64,000 bases of DNA from Pseudomonadota bacterium. Lineage in GTDB: Bacteria > Pseudomonadota > Alphaproteobacteria > Sphingomonadales > Sphingomonadaceae. The number at the start of each line of letters is the position of its first letter. Position 1 is the first letter of the stretch. The DNA is taken from positions 1 to 64,000 of the forward strand of contig JAJZTH010000008.1 of the NCBI GenBank assembly GCA_021849075.1, given 5' to 3'. Made by a program: the position numbers and the translations under genes. The notes under the pieces are model-generated. The model did no database searches, was not told the origin of the DNA, and worked only from the letters and a program-made list of their open reading frames with translations. Shown here in pieces: positions 7,970-15,546 of the stretch.

Positions 7970-8703
7970 GCGGGCTTGCGCGCCCTGAACAGCCGATCGT
8001 CCAGCGCATAAAAATGGCGCAGGTCGGGATCGATGCCGGCGGCGTCGATCTCTTCCAGATCGAAGCCCACCGCACGGATGCGATCGGCAAAGTCCGGACC
8101 ATATTGGCGAACATGATCCCACTGGCCGAAACGACGCTCCCGTTCACGCGGGGGGATGTCGAAACTGCCGTCTTCGGTGGGCTTGTCCCACAATGGGACG
8201 ATCAGCCAGGCTTCGCCGCCCGGCTTCAATGCCCGCAAAATGTTGCGCAACACGGCCATGTCGTCGGGCACATGCTCCATCACATGGCTGGCGTAGAACA
8301 GGTCATAACGATCGGTGTCGGCCAGTTCCATCAGGTCGACGCGGCGCATGCCCGGCACCGTGTAGCGCGCGGGATCGAGATCGGCCGGGACATAATCGGC
8401 AGCGACGCTGAAGCGCTTCACCAGACTGCCTTCATTGGGCGCCATATGCAGGATCGCGCCCTGAACAGGCACCGTCAGCACCCCCTGTGCGATCAGCCAG
8501 TTCATCAGCCGCTCACGCGGCGATGCGCCACATTCCACGCAGCCCCATTCGCCATTGTCGCCATAGCGGAAGAAGCCGACCACGGTCGCGCCGCAGGCCG
8601 GGCAACCGCGACTGGCGCGCGCGCCCAGCGCCTTGCGCAGCTTGAGCGCCGTTCTGGTCAGATGCTTGCCGGCGGCCTTGGCCACCCGCTGGACAGTAAT
8701 CAC
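7966..8703 (-). CDS. Class I SAM-dependent methyltransferase with N-terminal zinc-ribbon-like motif
   Basis: A 245-residue protein. Near residues 35-62 there are two cysteine pairs, CPACG and CVECG, separated by about 18 residues, which looks like a small zinc-binding ribbon. The rest matches a Methyltransf_11-like fold: AILHMAPNEGSLVKRF, ADLDPARYTVPGM, LFYASHVMEHVPDD and LRALKPGGEAWLIVP. It opens the minus-strand glycan operon and is probably where transcription enters, since 180 bases of non-coding DNA lie upstream. Target is unknown; a glycan or lipid-linked sugar is likely from context. Confidence 0.75.
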   Translation of the reverse strand: MITVQRVAKAAGKHLTRTALKLRKALGARASRGCPACGATVVGFFRYGDNGEWGCVECGASPRERLMNWLIAQGVLTVPVQGAILHMAPNEGSLVKRFSVAADYVPADLDPARYTVPGMRRVDLMELADTDRYDLFYASHVMEHVPDDMAVLRNILRALKPGGEAWLIVPLWDKPTEDGSFDIPPRERERRFGQWDHVRQYGPDFADRIRAVGFDLEEIDAAGIDPDLRHFYALDDRLFRARKPA

Positions 8704-8838
8704 CGATTGCTCCGCTCAAGGGATCAGGAAAGGGCGCGCTATACTATAAGCGACGCGAGAAGCGAGAGCGGATATGCGCCTGCGAGAGGACGCTGCGCCA
8801 AATTTGACGCGAGCCGTGCTCCAACTTTTTGTTGTCGC

Positions 8839-8880
8839 ATCGTTTCAAGCGGAAAACCGGTTCCCGCTTTTCCGCACGAT
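8839..8880. repeat. Short dispersed-type palindrome
   Basis: Nested inverted repeat: outer arms ATCGT (8839-8843) and ACGAT (8876-8880), inner arms AGCGG and CCGCT around an ACCGGT centre. Elements with this AACCGGTT-centred layout are commonly dispersed in alphaproteobacterial genomes (recalled, not searched). It lies between the glycan operon and the sirtuin gene, just after the sirtuin stop on the minus strand, so it could act as a terminator. Confidence 0.5.
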
Positions 8881-8883
8881 ACT

Positions 8884-9585
8884 CTATGCAAGCAGTTCCT
8901 CCACCAGCGCAGGCACCAGCAGGCTGGCGGGACCGAGCCGGCTTTCCTCGAAATAGACGCTGCCGGCCGATGGATCGAGATTAAGCTCCAGCGTCCGCGC
9001 CCCGGCGTAGCGCGCCGTCTGGACGAAACCCGCGGCGGGATAGACCGCACCCGACGTGCCGATCGACACGAACAGATCCGCATCGCGCAGCGCGGCGTCG
9101 ATCGCGTCCATCTCATAGGGCATTTCCCCGAAGAAAACGATGTCGGGCCGCAGCGCGACACGCCCGCATCCGTCGCACGGCGAAGCGGGCGGCAAGGGAT
9201 CGGCCCATGCCCTCGCCTTGCCACAGGCGGCGCACAGGGCCGATTTAAGTTCGCCATGCATGTGGATCAGCCGCTTCGCCCCGGCCCGTTCATGCAAATC
9301 ATCGACATTCTGGGTGACGATCAGCAATTCGCCGGGCCAGGCCGCATCGAGCGCGGCGAGCGCCTGATGCGCAGCATTGGGCTGAACCTCCGCCAGCTTC
9401 GCGCGCCGCTCATCATAGAAGCGATACACCAGCACCGGATCGCGCGCGAGCGCTTCGGGGGTGCAGACATCCTCCACCCGATGTCCCTCCCACAGCCCAT
9501 CGGGACCGCGAAAGGTCGCAAGGCCGCTCTCGGCGGATATGCCCGCGCCGGTGAGGATGACGATGTTCTGGATATCGTGGTTCAT
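8884..9585 (-). CDS. cobB: NAD-dependent protein deacylase (sirtuin, CobB-like)
   Basis: A 233-residue SIR2-family enzyme that removes acyl groups from lysines using NAD. Seen are the NAD-binding motif TGAGISAESGLATFRG, the core TQNVDDLHERAG and catalytic HMHGEL, the four-cysteine zinc site (CAAC and CDGC), and GTSGAVYPAAGF. The residues that mark desuccinylases of class III (Y and R in the substrate pocket) appear as YRFYDERR, a CobB-like feature. The start at 9585 (MNHDIQNIVILTGAG) gives the usual bacterial length; an earlier ATG at 9678 would add an unsupported leader. It stands alone as a transcription unit. Confidence 0.9.
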   Translation of the reverse strand: MNHDIQNIVILTGAGISAESGLATFRGPDGLWEGHRVEDVCTPEALARDPVLVYRFYDERRAKLAEVQPNAAHQALAALDAAWPGELLIVTQNVDDLHERAGAKRLIHMHGELKSALCAACGKARAWADPLPPASPCDGCGRVALRPDIVFFGEMPYEMDAIDAALRDADLFVSIGTSGAVYPAAGFVQTARYAGARTLELNLDPSAGSVYFEESRLGPASLLVPALVEELLA

Positions 9586-9771
9586 GGGAAGCACCAGATA
9601 GCAGGCGCGGCGAAGGTTCAAGCAGAATGGCTCGCGAGGGGATGATGAGCGGCATAGAATGACGGCATTTGCATTCACAATCGCTTGACGCGCCGTGCAT
9701 CGCCATCAAAAATGCTCTGTCTTCATCGGCCATAGCGCCGGAAACGGGTTGCGCGCTTCGGAGTATAGCCC

Positions 9772-10899
9772 TTGATCCTGACCCCCGGCGATCCCGTCGC
9801 CCCCTTTCATGTCCGGGGCCTTTCCAATCCGCGCTATGCCTTTGGCAGTGCGGCGGGCCGCTATCTGGTCGTCACCTTCCTCGCCAGTTCGGCAGCGCCG
9901 GGCGCACAGGCATTTTTCCGGGCGATGCACGCAACGATCGGGCCGTTCGACGATGACTTCGCCTGCGCCTTCATCGTCACCAACGATCCGCGCGATGAAC
10001 AGAGCGGCGCCTTTCAGGAGCGCTATCCGGGCCTGCGCATCTTTCTGGATTTTGACCGGGCGATGGCAGAGCGGTTCGGTTGCCTGAAGAAGGCCGAAGA
10101 TGGCGCGTCTTCGATCAGTCTGACCAGCTTCATCATCGACCCGGGCCTGCGGGTGGTGCGCACCATCCCGATCACCGACATGAGCCGCCATCATGCCGAA
10201 ATCTGCGCAGCGCTGGAGACGTTGTCACGGCCGCCGGCCGATGCGTGGGCGCCGGTGCTGTCCGTGCCGGGCATATTGGAGCCGGCGCTGTGCCGCGACC
10301 TGATTGCTTATGCGCAGGCGCAGGGGCTGGAGGAGAGCGGCTTTATGAACACCGATCCGGCGACGGGCGGGACGGTGTTGATGGTCGATCACCGGCACAA
10401 GAAGCGCACCGATTGCGAAATCGAGAATGAGGGGCTGCGCGGCGCGGTGCAGGCGCGCATCCATCGCCGGCTGGTGCCCCAGATCGCGCGCGCTTTCCAA
10501 TTCAACGCCACCCGGATCGAGCGGCACATCATCTGTTGCTATGATGCGGACGCTGGCGGCTATTTCCGGCCCCATACCGACAATAGCACGGCGGGCACGG
10601 CGCATCGCCGCTTTGCAGTGTCGATCGGCCTGAATGCAGAAGATTATGAGGGCGGCGATCTGCGCTTTCCTGAATTCGGCCAGCGCACCTATCGCCCCGC
10701 GACGGGCGGTGCGATCGTCTTTTCCTGCTCGCTGCTGCATGAGGCGTTGCCGGTGACTAGGGGGCGACGCTTTGCCGTCCTGCCCTTCCTGTATGACGAG
10801 GCGGCAGCGCGCGTGCGGCTGGACAATGCACGACATCTGAGCGACCCGCAATTGCGCGAGAGCGTGTTGCAATCGACCAGCACGCCACGCGAGGATTGA
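9772..10899 (+). CDS. Fusion of a cysteine-less peroxiredoxin-like domain and a 2OG-Fe(II) dioxygenase
   Basis: A 375-residue two-domain protein. Residues 1-155 have the thioredoxin-fold layout of AhpC/TSA proteins (LTPGDPVAPFHV, YLVVTFLASSAAPGAQAFF, FIIDPGLRVVRTI), but the segment that should hold the peroxidatic cysteine (about 38-48) has none. Residues 160-345 match prolyl-4-hydroxylase-like 2-oxoglutarate dioxygenases: iron ligands H268, D270 (PHTDNS) and H323 (LLHEALPV), with arginines at 330-333 for 2-oxoglutarate. The TTG start follows directly after an in-frame TAG stop at 9766 and is the only start that keeps the first strand. Substrate is unknown; hydroxylation of a protein or small molecule is inferred. 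Confidence 0.75.
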   Translation: MILTPGDPVAPFHVRGLSNPRYAFGSAAGRYLVVTFLASSAAPGAQAFFRAMHATIGPFDDDFACAFIVTNDPRDEQSGAFQERYPGLRIFLDFDRAMAERFGCLKKAEDGASSISLTSFIIDPGLRVVRTIPITDMSRHHAEICAALETLSRPPADAWAPVLSVPGILEPALCRDLIAYAQAQGLEESGFMNTDPATGGTVLMVDHRHKKRTDCEIENEGLRGAVQARIHRRLVPQIARAFQFNATRIERHIICCYDADAGGYFRPHTDNSTAGTAHRRFAVSIGLNAEDYEGGDLRFPEFGQRTYRPATGGAIVFSCSLLHEALPVTRGRRFAVLPFLYDEAAARVRLDNARHLSDPQLRESVLQSTSTPRED

Positions 10900-10979
10900 C
10901 CCGGCAACCCTGTGGGGATGACAAAGCCCCTGCGCTCTGGCATCGGCCGATCCACCCACAGCAGAATGATGGAACGGAC

Positions 10980-11744
10980 ATGACAAGGATCGGCATTTTC
11001 GGCGCGGCAGGCCGCATGGGACGGGCCATCGCCCAGGTGGCGGCCGAAGCCGGCCTGCCGATCACAGGCGGCACCGATCGCGACCCCAACGGCGAAATCG
11101 CGCCCGGCATCGCCATCAGCGCCGATCCGCTGGCGCTGGCACAGGCGAGCGATGTGCTGATCGACTTCTCCGTGCCCGGCGCCCTGTCCGCCCATCTGGA
11201 CGCCTGCATCACCGCACGTAAGCCGATCCTGATCGGCACCACTGGGCTGGAGGGCGTGCATCATGCCCTGATCGACGAGGCGGCGCAGTCCATACCGGTG
11301 CTTCAGACCGGCAATACGTCGCTGGGCGTCAACCTGCTCGCTGCGCTGGTGGAAAAGGCCGCGGCGGGCCTGAGCGACGACTGGGATATCGAGATTGTCG
11401 AAATGCACCACCGGCATAAGGTGGATGCGCCGTCGGGCACCGCCCTGTTGCTGGGCGAAGCGGCGGCGCGCGGGCGCGACATCGTGCTGGCCGATCATAG
11501 CGAGCGCGGGCGCGACGGCATCACCGGCGCGCGGGCAACCGGCGCGATCGGCTTTGCCGCGCTGCGCGGCGGATCGGTCGCGGGCGACCATCAGGTGATT
11601 TTCGCGGCGGAGGGCGAACGGATCGAGATCGGCCACCGCGCCGAAAACCGGGTCATCTTCGCGCGCGGCGCAGTGAAGGGCGCGCGCTGGCTGGCCGGGC
11701 AACCCATCGGCCGATACGACATGAAGGGCGTATTGGGTCTGTGA
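10980..11744 (+). CDS. dapB: 4-hydroxy-tetrahydrodipicolinate reductase
   Basis: A 254-residue enzyme of the diaminopimelate/lysine pathway that reduces hydroxy-tetrahydrodipicolinate with NAD(P)H, supplying peptidoglycan and lysine. The Rossmann motif IGIFGAAGRMGRAIA starts at residue 4, and the substrate-binding signature EMHHRHKVDAPSGTALLLGE lies near residue 142. The ATG at 10980 is chosen because the nucleotide-binding strand begins immediately; an upstream frame to 10896 adds only an unrelated leader. The stop overlaps the GTG start of nth (GTGA), so the two are probably one operon. Confidence 0.95.
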   Translation: MTRIGIFGAAGRMGRAIAQVAAEAGLPITGGTDRDPNGEIAPGIAISADPLALAQASDVLIDFSVPGALSAHLDACITARKPILIGTTGLEGVHHALIDEAAQSIPVLQTGNTSLGVNLLAALVEKAAAGLSDDWDIEIVEMHHRHKVDAPSGTALLLGEAAARGRDIVLADHSERGRDGITGARATGAIGFAALRGGSVAGDHQVIFAAEGERIEIGHRAENRVIFARGAVKGARWLAGQPIGRYDMKGVLGL

Positions 11745-12388
11745 ACAAGGCCCAGATCTTCGACTTTTTCAGCCGGCTGGCGGAGGCCAATCCTGCGCCT
11801 GTGACCGAGTTGGAATATGGCAATCCCTATCAGTTGCTGGTTGCCGTCACCCTGTCTGCGCAGGCGACCGACGTCGGCGTCAATAAAGCGACCCGCGCCC
11901 TGTTCCGCGAGGTGACGACGCCGCAGCAAATGGTCGATCTGGGCGAAGAAGGGTTGAAGCAGCACATCAAGACGATCGGCCTGTTCAATACCAAGGCCAA
12001 GAATGTCATTGGCCTGTCGGAAATATTGGTGCGCGATTTCGGCGGGGAAGTGCCGCAAGATCGCGACACGCTGACCACCCTGCCCGGCGTTGGGCGCAAG
12101 ACCGCCAATGTCGTGGTGAACACCGCCTTCGGGCAGGAGACGTTCGCGGTCGACACCCATATTTTTCGCGTCGGCAACCGCACGGGACTGGCGCCGGGCA
12201 AGACAGTGCTGGCGGTCGAACAAAAGCTGGAAAAGCATGTGCCCGGCCCGTTCCGCCGCGATGCCCATCACTGGCTGATCCTGCATGGCCGTTATGTGTG
12301 CAAGGCGCGCCGGCCCGAATGCTGGCGCTGCATCGTCGCCGACCTGTGCCGTTTCAAACCCAAGACGCCTGCGCCAAAAACAGCCTGA
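11741..12388 (+). CDS. nth: Endonuclease III (DNA glycosylase/AP lyase)
   Basis: A 215-residue base-excision repair enzyme that removes oxidised pyrimidines. Visible are the helix-hairpin-helix LTTLPGVGRKTANVVV with the catalytic lysine, the catalytic aspartate in FAVDTHIFRV, and the C-terminal 4Fe-4S site with the C-X6-C-X2-C-X5-C spacing (CKARRPECWRCIVADLC). The GTG start overlaps the dapB stop, so expression is likely coupled. Length fits the family. Confidence 0.95.
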   Translation: MNKAQIFDFFSRLAEANPAPVTELEYGNPYQLLVAVTLSAQATDVGVNKATRALFREVTTPQQMVDLGEEGLKQHIKTIGLFNTKAKNVIGLSEILVRDFGGEVPQDRDTLTTLPGVGRKTANVVVNTAFGQETFAVDTHIFRVGNRTGLAPGKTVLAVEQKLEKHVPGPFRRDAHHWLILHGRYVCKARRPECWRCIVADLCRFKPKTPAPKTA

Positions 12389-12486
12389 CCCGCGCGTCAT
12401 TCTCGCGCCGTTCAGACGCCTTCTGATAGCTATGACGGAAGCCCCCGATCCGCGTCGTCGATTCGGCGTGATATGAGGAGAGAGAC

Positions 12487-12873
12487 ATGTCCGTTCGTCA
12501 CCCCGTTCGTCTTGCGCTGGGCCTCGCCTTGGCCTGCGTCGCCATACCCGCCATCGCCAAAGAGCAGCCCGATCCCTATATCGCCAAGGGTGATCCGGTC
12601 GATTGCGTACAGATCCGTTCGATCCAGTCGACCAATGTCCGCGACGACCACACCATCGACTTCGTCATGAATGGCCGGAAAATCTATCGCAACACATTGC
12701 CCAACAGCTGTCCCAGCCTGGGCTTTGAAAAGCGCTTTTCCTATCGCACCAGCCTGTCGCAGCTTTGTTCGGTCGATATCATCACCGTGTTGTGGAATGC
12801 CGGCCCCGGATTGCAGCCGGGCGCCAGCTGTGGCCTGGGCCAATTCCAGCCAATGGAAAAAGCCGCAAAATAA
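12487..12873 (+). CDS. Secreted hypothetical protein (128 aa)
   Basis: A 128-residue protein with a clear Sec signal peptide (ALGLALACVAIPAIA, cleavage likely after AIA near residue 24). The mature part has four to five cysteines (DCVQI, NSCPSL, QLCSV, ASCGL), suggesting disulfides in the periplasm. AGGAGAGAGAC upstream of the ATG gives a good ribosome binding site. It is not linked to nth (98-bp gap). I recognise no domain that I can name with confidence; it may belong to one of the small periplasmic DUF families of sphingomonads. Confidence 0.65.
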   Translation: MSVRHPVRLALGLALACVAIPAIAKEQPDPYIAKGDPVDCVQIRSIQSTNVRDDHTIDFVMNGRKIYRNTLPNSCPSLGFEKRFSYRTSLSQLCSVDIITVLWNAGPGLQPGASCGLGQFQPMEKAAK

Positions 12874-12947
12874 GATTGGCGAGAAGCGCATTTGACGCTG
12901 GCGCAGGGGCAAGGACTTTGCTAACCGCCCCTCCTGACCAGCGTCAT

Positions 12948-13024
12948 GCACCCATAGCTCAGCTGGATAGAGCGTTGCCCTCCGAAGGCAAAGGCCAGTG
13001 GTTCGAATCCACTTGGGTGCACCA
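12948..13024 (+). tRNA. tRNA-Arg (anticodon CCG)
   Basis: Acceptor stem GCACCCA/TGGGTGC, D arm AGCTCAGCTGGATAGAGC, anticodon stem TTGCC/GGCAA with loop CTCCGAA (anticodon CCG), T arm CAGTGGTTCGAATCCACTT, discriminator A and encoded CCA. All arms pair. A partial copy of its 3' end follows at 13139-13150. Confidence 0.95.
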
Positions 13025-13150
13025 TTTTCTATAGCCTCAAGCGCCGGCGCGGGCATTTGCCCGCTTGGCTATCCTCGCACAAGCTCGGGCGGCCGTTCGA
13101 CCTTGCGAACCCTGACGGGTTCGATGATACGCCCTTCAGGTGCACCATTT
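13016..13150 (+). repeat. Direct repeat of the tRNA-Arg 3' end, with hairpins between
   Basis: GGTGCACCATTT occurs at 13016-13027 (end of the tRNA) and again at 13139-13150. The second copy is preceded by a degenerate T-arm (GGTTCGA at 13118-13124), so it resembles a decayed copy of the tRNA 3' end. Between them lie two hairpins, GCGGGCA/TGCCCGC (13049-13064) and CGAACCC/GGGTTCG (13106-13123). This could be the footprint of an integration or duplication event at the tRNA, but no integrase is present. Confidence 0.5.
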
Positions 13151-13164
13151 CCTGAAATCTGCGA

Positions 13165-13524
13165 TCATTCCAGATCGGACATTTCGTAGAGCGGCCGGAT
13201 TTCGATTTCGCTGGGACCGGGCATGGGGTTGGGGCAGCGCTTTACCCAACTGATCGCCTCCTCCATATCCTGCACCTCCCACAGCCAGAAGCCCGCGACC
13301 AGTTCCGTCGTGGCGGCAAAGGGGCCGTCGATGACGGTTCGATCCGCCCCGTCGAAGGCGACGCGCTTGCCGTGGGAGGAGGGTTTCAGCCCGTCGGCCA
13401 TGCGCAATATGCCGGCGGCCCGCAATTCGTCGTTGAAGCGGCCCATCGCGGCCAGGTCTTCCCGTTTCGGCTGCATATTCTGTTCGCTGTCCACGGTTGC
13501 CTTCACCAGCACCATTACGCGCAT
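13165..13524 (-). CDS. YciI/DGPF-domain protein
   Basis: A 119-residue protein of the YCII-related (DGPF) family. The N terminus RVMVLVKAT starts a small alpha-beta fold, and the family marker DGPFA (here VIDGPFAATTELVAGFWLW) is present near residue 66. In this family some members are linked to ECF sigma factors and to dehydratase-like domains, but the reaction is mostly unknown. It sits alone, 36 bases upstream (on the minus strand) of ogt-side sequence, and both are transcribed in the same direction, so a shared transcript with ogt is possible. Confidence 0.75.
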   Translation of the reverse strand: MRVMVLVKATVDSEQNMQPKREDLAAMGRFNDELRAAGILRMADGLKPSSHGKRVAFDGADRTVIDGPFAATTELVAGFWLWEVQDMEEAISWVKRCPNPMPGPSEIEIRPLYEMSDLE

Positions 13525-13560
13525 CTGCCGTCTCCTCGCCCCATGCCTGTCTGCCCGCGT

Positions 13561-14052
<492 letters not shown>

Positions 14053-14057
14053 AAAAA

Positions 14058-14089
14058 ATCTCCGCTATCCATGGCCGGATAGCGGAGAT
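14058..14089 (-). terminator. Perfect 13-bp hairpin with U-run: terminator that also covers the ogt RBS
   Basis: On the minus strand ATCTCCGCTATCC, a six-base loop, and GGATAGCGGAGAT pair without mismatch, followed by TTTTTT and then the ogt ATG (14052). It is an ideal Rho-independent terminator for the RND operon that ends at 14129. The Shine-Dalgarno GGAGA of ogt is in the 3' arm of the stem. A second small hairpin (GCCGGGG/CCCCGGC, 14095-14112) precedes it. Confidence 0.8.
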
Positions 14090-14128
14090 CATGCGCCGGG
14101 GCTTCCCCCGGCTTGCGTTCAAATCCGA

Positions 14129-15541
14129 TTATTTGAGGCCGCCGCCCATCGCCCGATAGAGTTCCACCATGTTGGACGCACGGGTCAGGCGCGTCGCCAG
14201 CAGGCTTTGTTCGGCGGTGTAGAGCGTGCGCTGCGAATCGAGGGTGGTGAGGAAACTGTCCACCCCGGCCCGGAAGCGCGCATCCGACAGGGTATAGGCG
14301 ACCCGCGCCGAATCCCGCAGCGACGTCTGCGCCTCCACCTGCTGCGCCATGGTGCCGCGGCGGGCGAGCGCATCGGCGACCTCCCTGAAGCCGGTCTGAA
14401 CGCTCTTTTCATAGGTGGCGAGCATCGCGTCATAAGTCGCCTTCGCATAGCGCAAATTGCCCTTGTTCCGACCGAAGTCGAAAATGGGCAGCGTCGCGCT
14501 GGGCGCGACCGACCATGTGTCGCTGCCAGACGCAAACAGACCCGACAGGCCAAGGCTGACCGTCCCCAGCGCCGCCGTCAGCGACACATTGGGGAAGAAG
14601 GCCGCCCGCGCTGCGCCGATATTGGCGTTGGCGCCGCGCAGCTGATGCTCCGCCGCCGCGATATCAGGCCGACGCAGCAGGATGTCGGACGAGATGTTGG
14701 CGGGCAGATTTTCGATCGTGGCGCTGCTGTCCGGGAATGCCTGTGGCAGGTCCGTCTGCGCTACCGTGGTTCCGGCCAGCAGGTTGAGCGCATTCTGATC
14801 CTGCGCCACCAAAGTCGTCGCCTGCGCAATGTCGGACCGGGCCTGATCATAGCTGGTCTGGGCCTGACGCACTTCCAGTTCGGAGGCGATGCCCTTGGCG
14901 AACTGTGCCTTGGTGAGGTCCAGCGTCTTGCCGAACGCCTTTTCCAGATCGGTGGAGATGCGCAGACGTTCCTGATCGGCCGCCATCGTCAGCCAGGCGT
15001 TGGCCGTTTCCGCGATCAGCGTGGTCTGGGCCGCGTTGCGGTTTTCCTCACTGGCGAAATATTGCTCCTGCGCCGCCTTCGTCAGATTGCGGACGCGGCC
15101 GAACAGATCGATCTCCCAGGAGGAGATGCCGACTTGCGCCTGATAGACGTCGGTGTTGAGCCGCTGGCTTTGCCCAAACTGGACCAGCGGCTGTTCCGAA
15201 TAGGTCGCCGTGCCGGTCGCGCCGACCGTGGGCAGCAGGTCCGCCCGCTGCACCTTATACTGCGCGCGCGCCTGCGCCACATTGGCGACGGCAAGGCGCA
15301 GGTCGCGATTGTTGGCAAGCGCGGTTTCGATCACCCGCGCCAGCCGCGCATCGGTGAAGAAATCGCGCCAGCCGGTATCCGCCGGGACGATCGCGGCCTG
15401 CGCGCCGTCCGCGGCATAGGCCGGCCCCTGCGGGCTGGCGGCGGGCACCGGCATTTCCGGCCGGGCATATTTGGGCGCCATGTCGCAGGCGGCCAGCGCC
15501 AGCGACAAAGTGACGGCGCCCAGCGCTTTCATATTGCGCAT
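14129..15541 (-). CDS. RND efflux outer-membrane lipoprotein (NodT/OprM family)
   Basis: A 470-residue outer-membrane channel protein of the tripartite efflux complex, spanning periplasm and outer membrane. A lipoprotein signal peptide ends in LALAAC (lipobox cysteine near residue 20). The rest has two repeated OEP domains with long helices, for example AALARRGTMAQQVEAQ and LDLTKAQFAKGIASELEV. The ATG at 15541 is preferred because GGAGG precedes it by about ten bases; the alternative TTG at 15550 is too close to that site. It is the last gene of the adaptor-pump-channel operon. Confidence 0.92.
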   Translation of the reverse strand: MRNMKALGAVTLSLALAACDMAPKYARPEMPVPAASPQGPAYAADGAQAAIVPADTGWRDFFTDARLARVIETALANNRDLRLAVANVAQARAQYKVQRADLLPTVGATGTATYSEQPLVQFGQSQRLNTDVYQAQVGISSWEIDLFGRVRNLTKAAQEQYFASEENRNAAQTTLIAETANAWLTMAADQERLRISTDLEKAFGKTLDLTKAQFAKGIASELEVRQAQTSYDQARSDIAQATTLVAQDQNALNLLAGTTVAQTDLPQAFPDSSATIENLPANISSDILLRRPDIAAAEHQLRGANANIGAARAAFFPNVSLTAALGTVSLGLSGLFASGSDTWSVAPSATLPIFDFGRNKGNLRYAKATYDAMLATYEKSVQTGFREVADALARRGTMAQQVEAQTSLRDSARVAYTLSDARFRAGVDSFLTTLDSQRTLYTAEQSLLATRLTRASNMVELYRAMGGGLK

Positions 15542-15546
15542 GGTGT

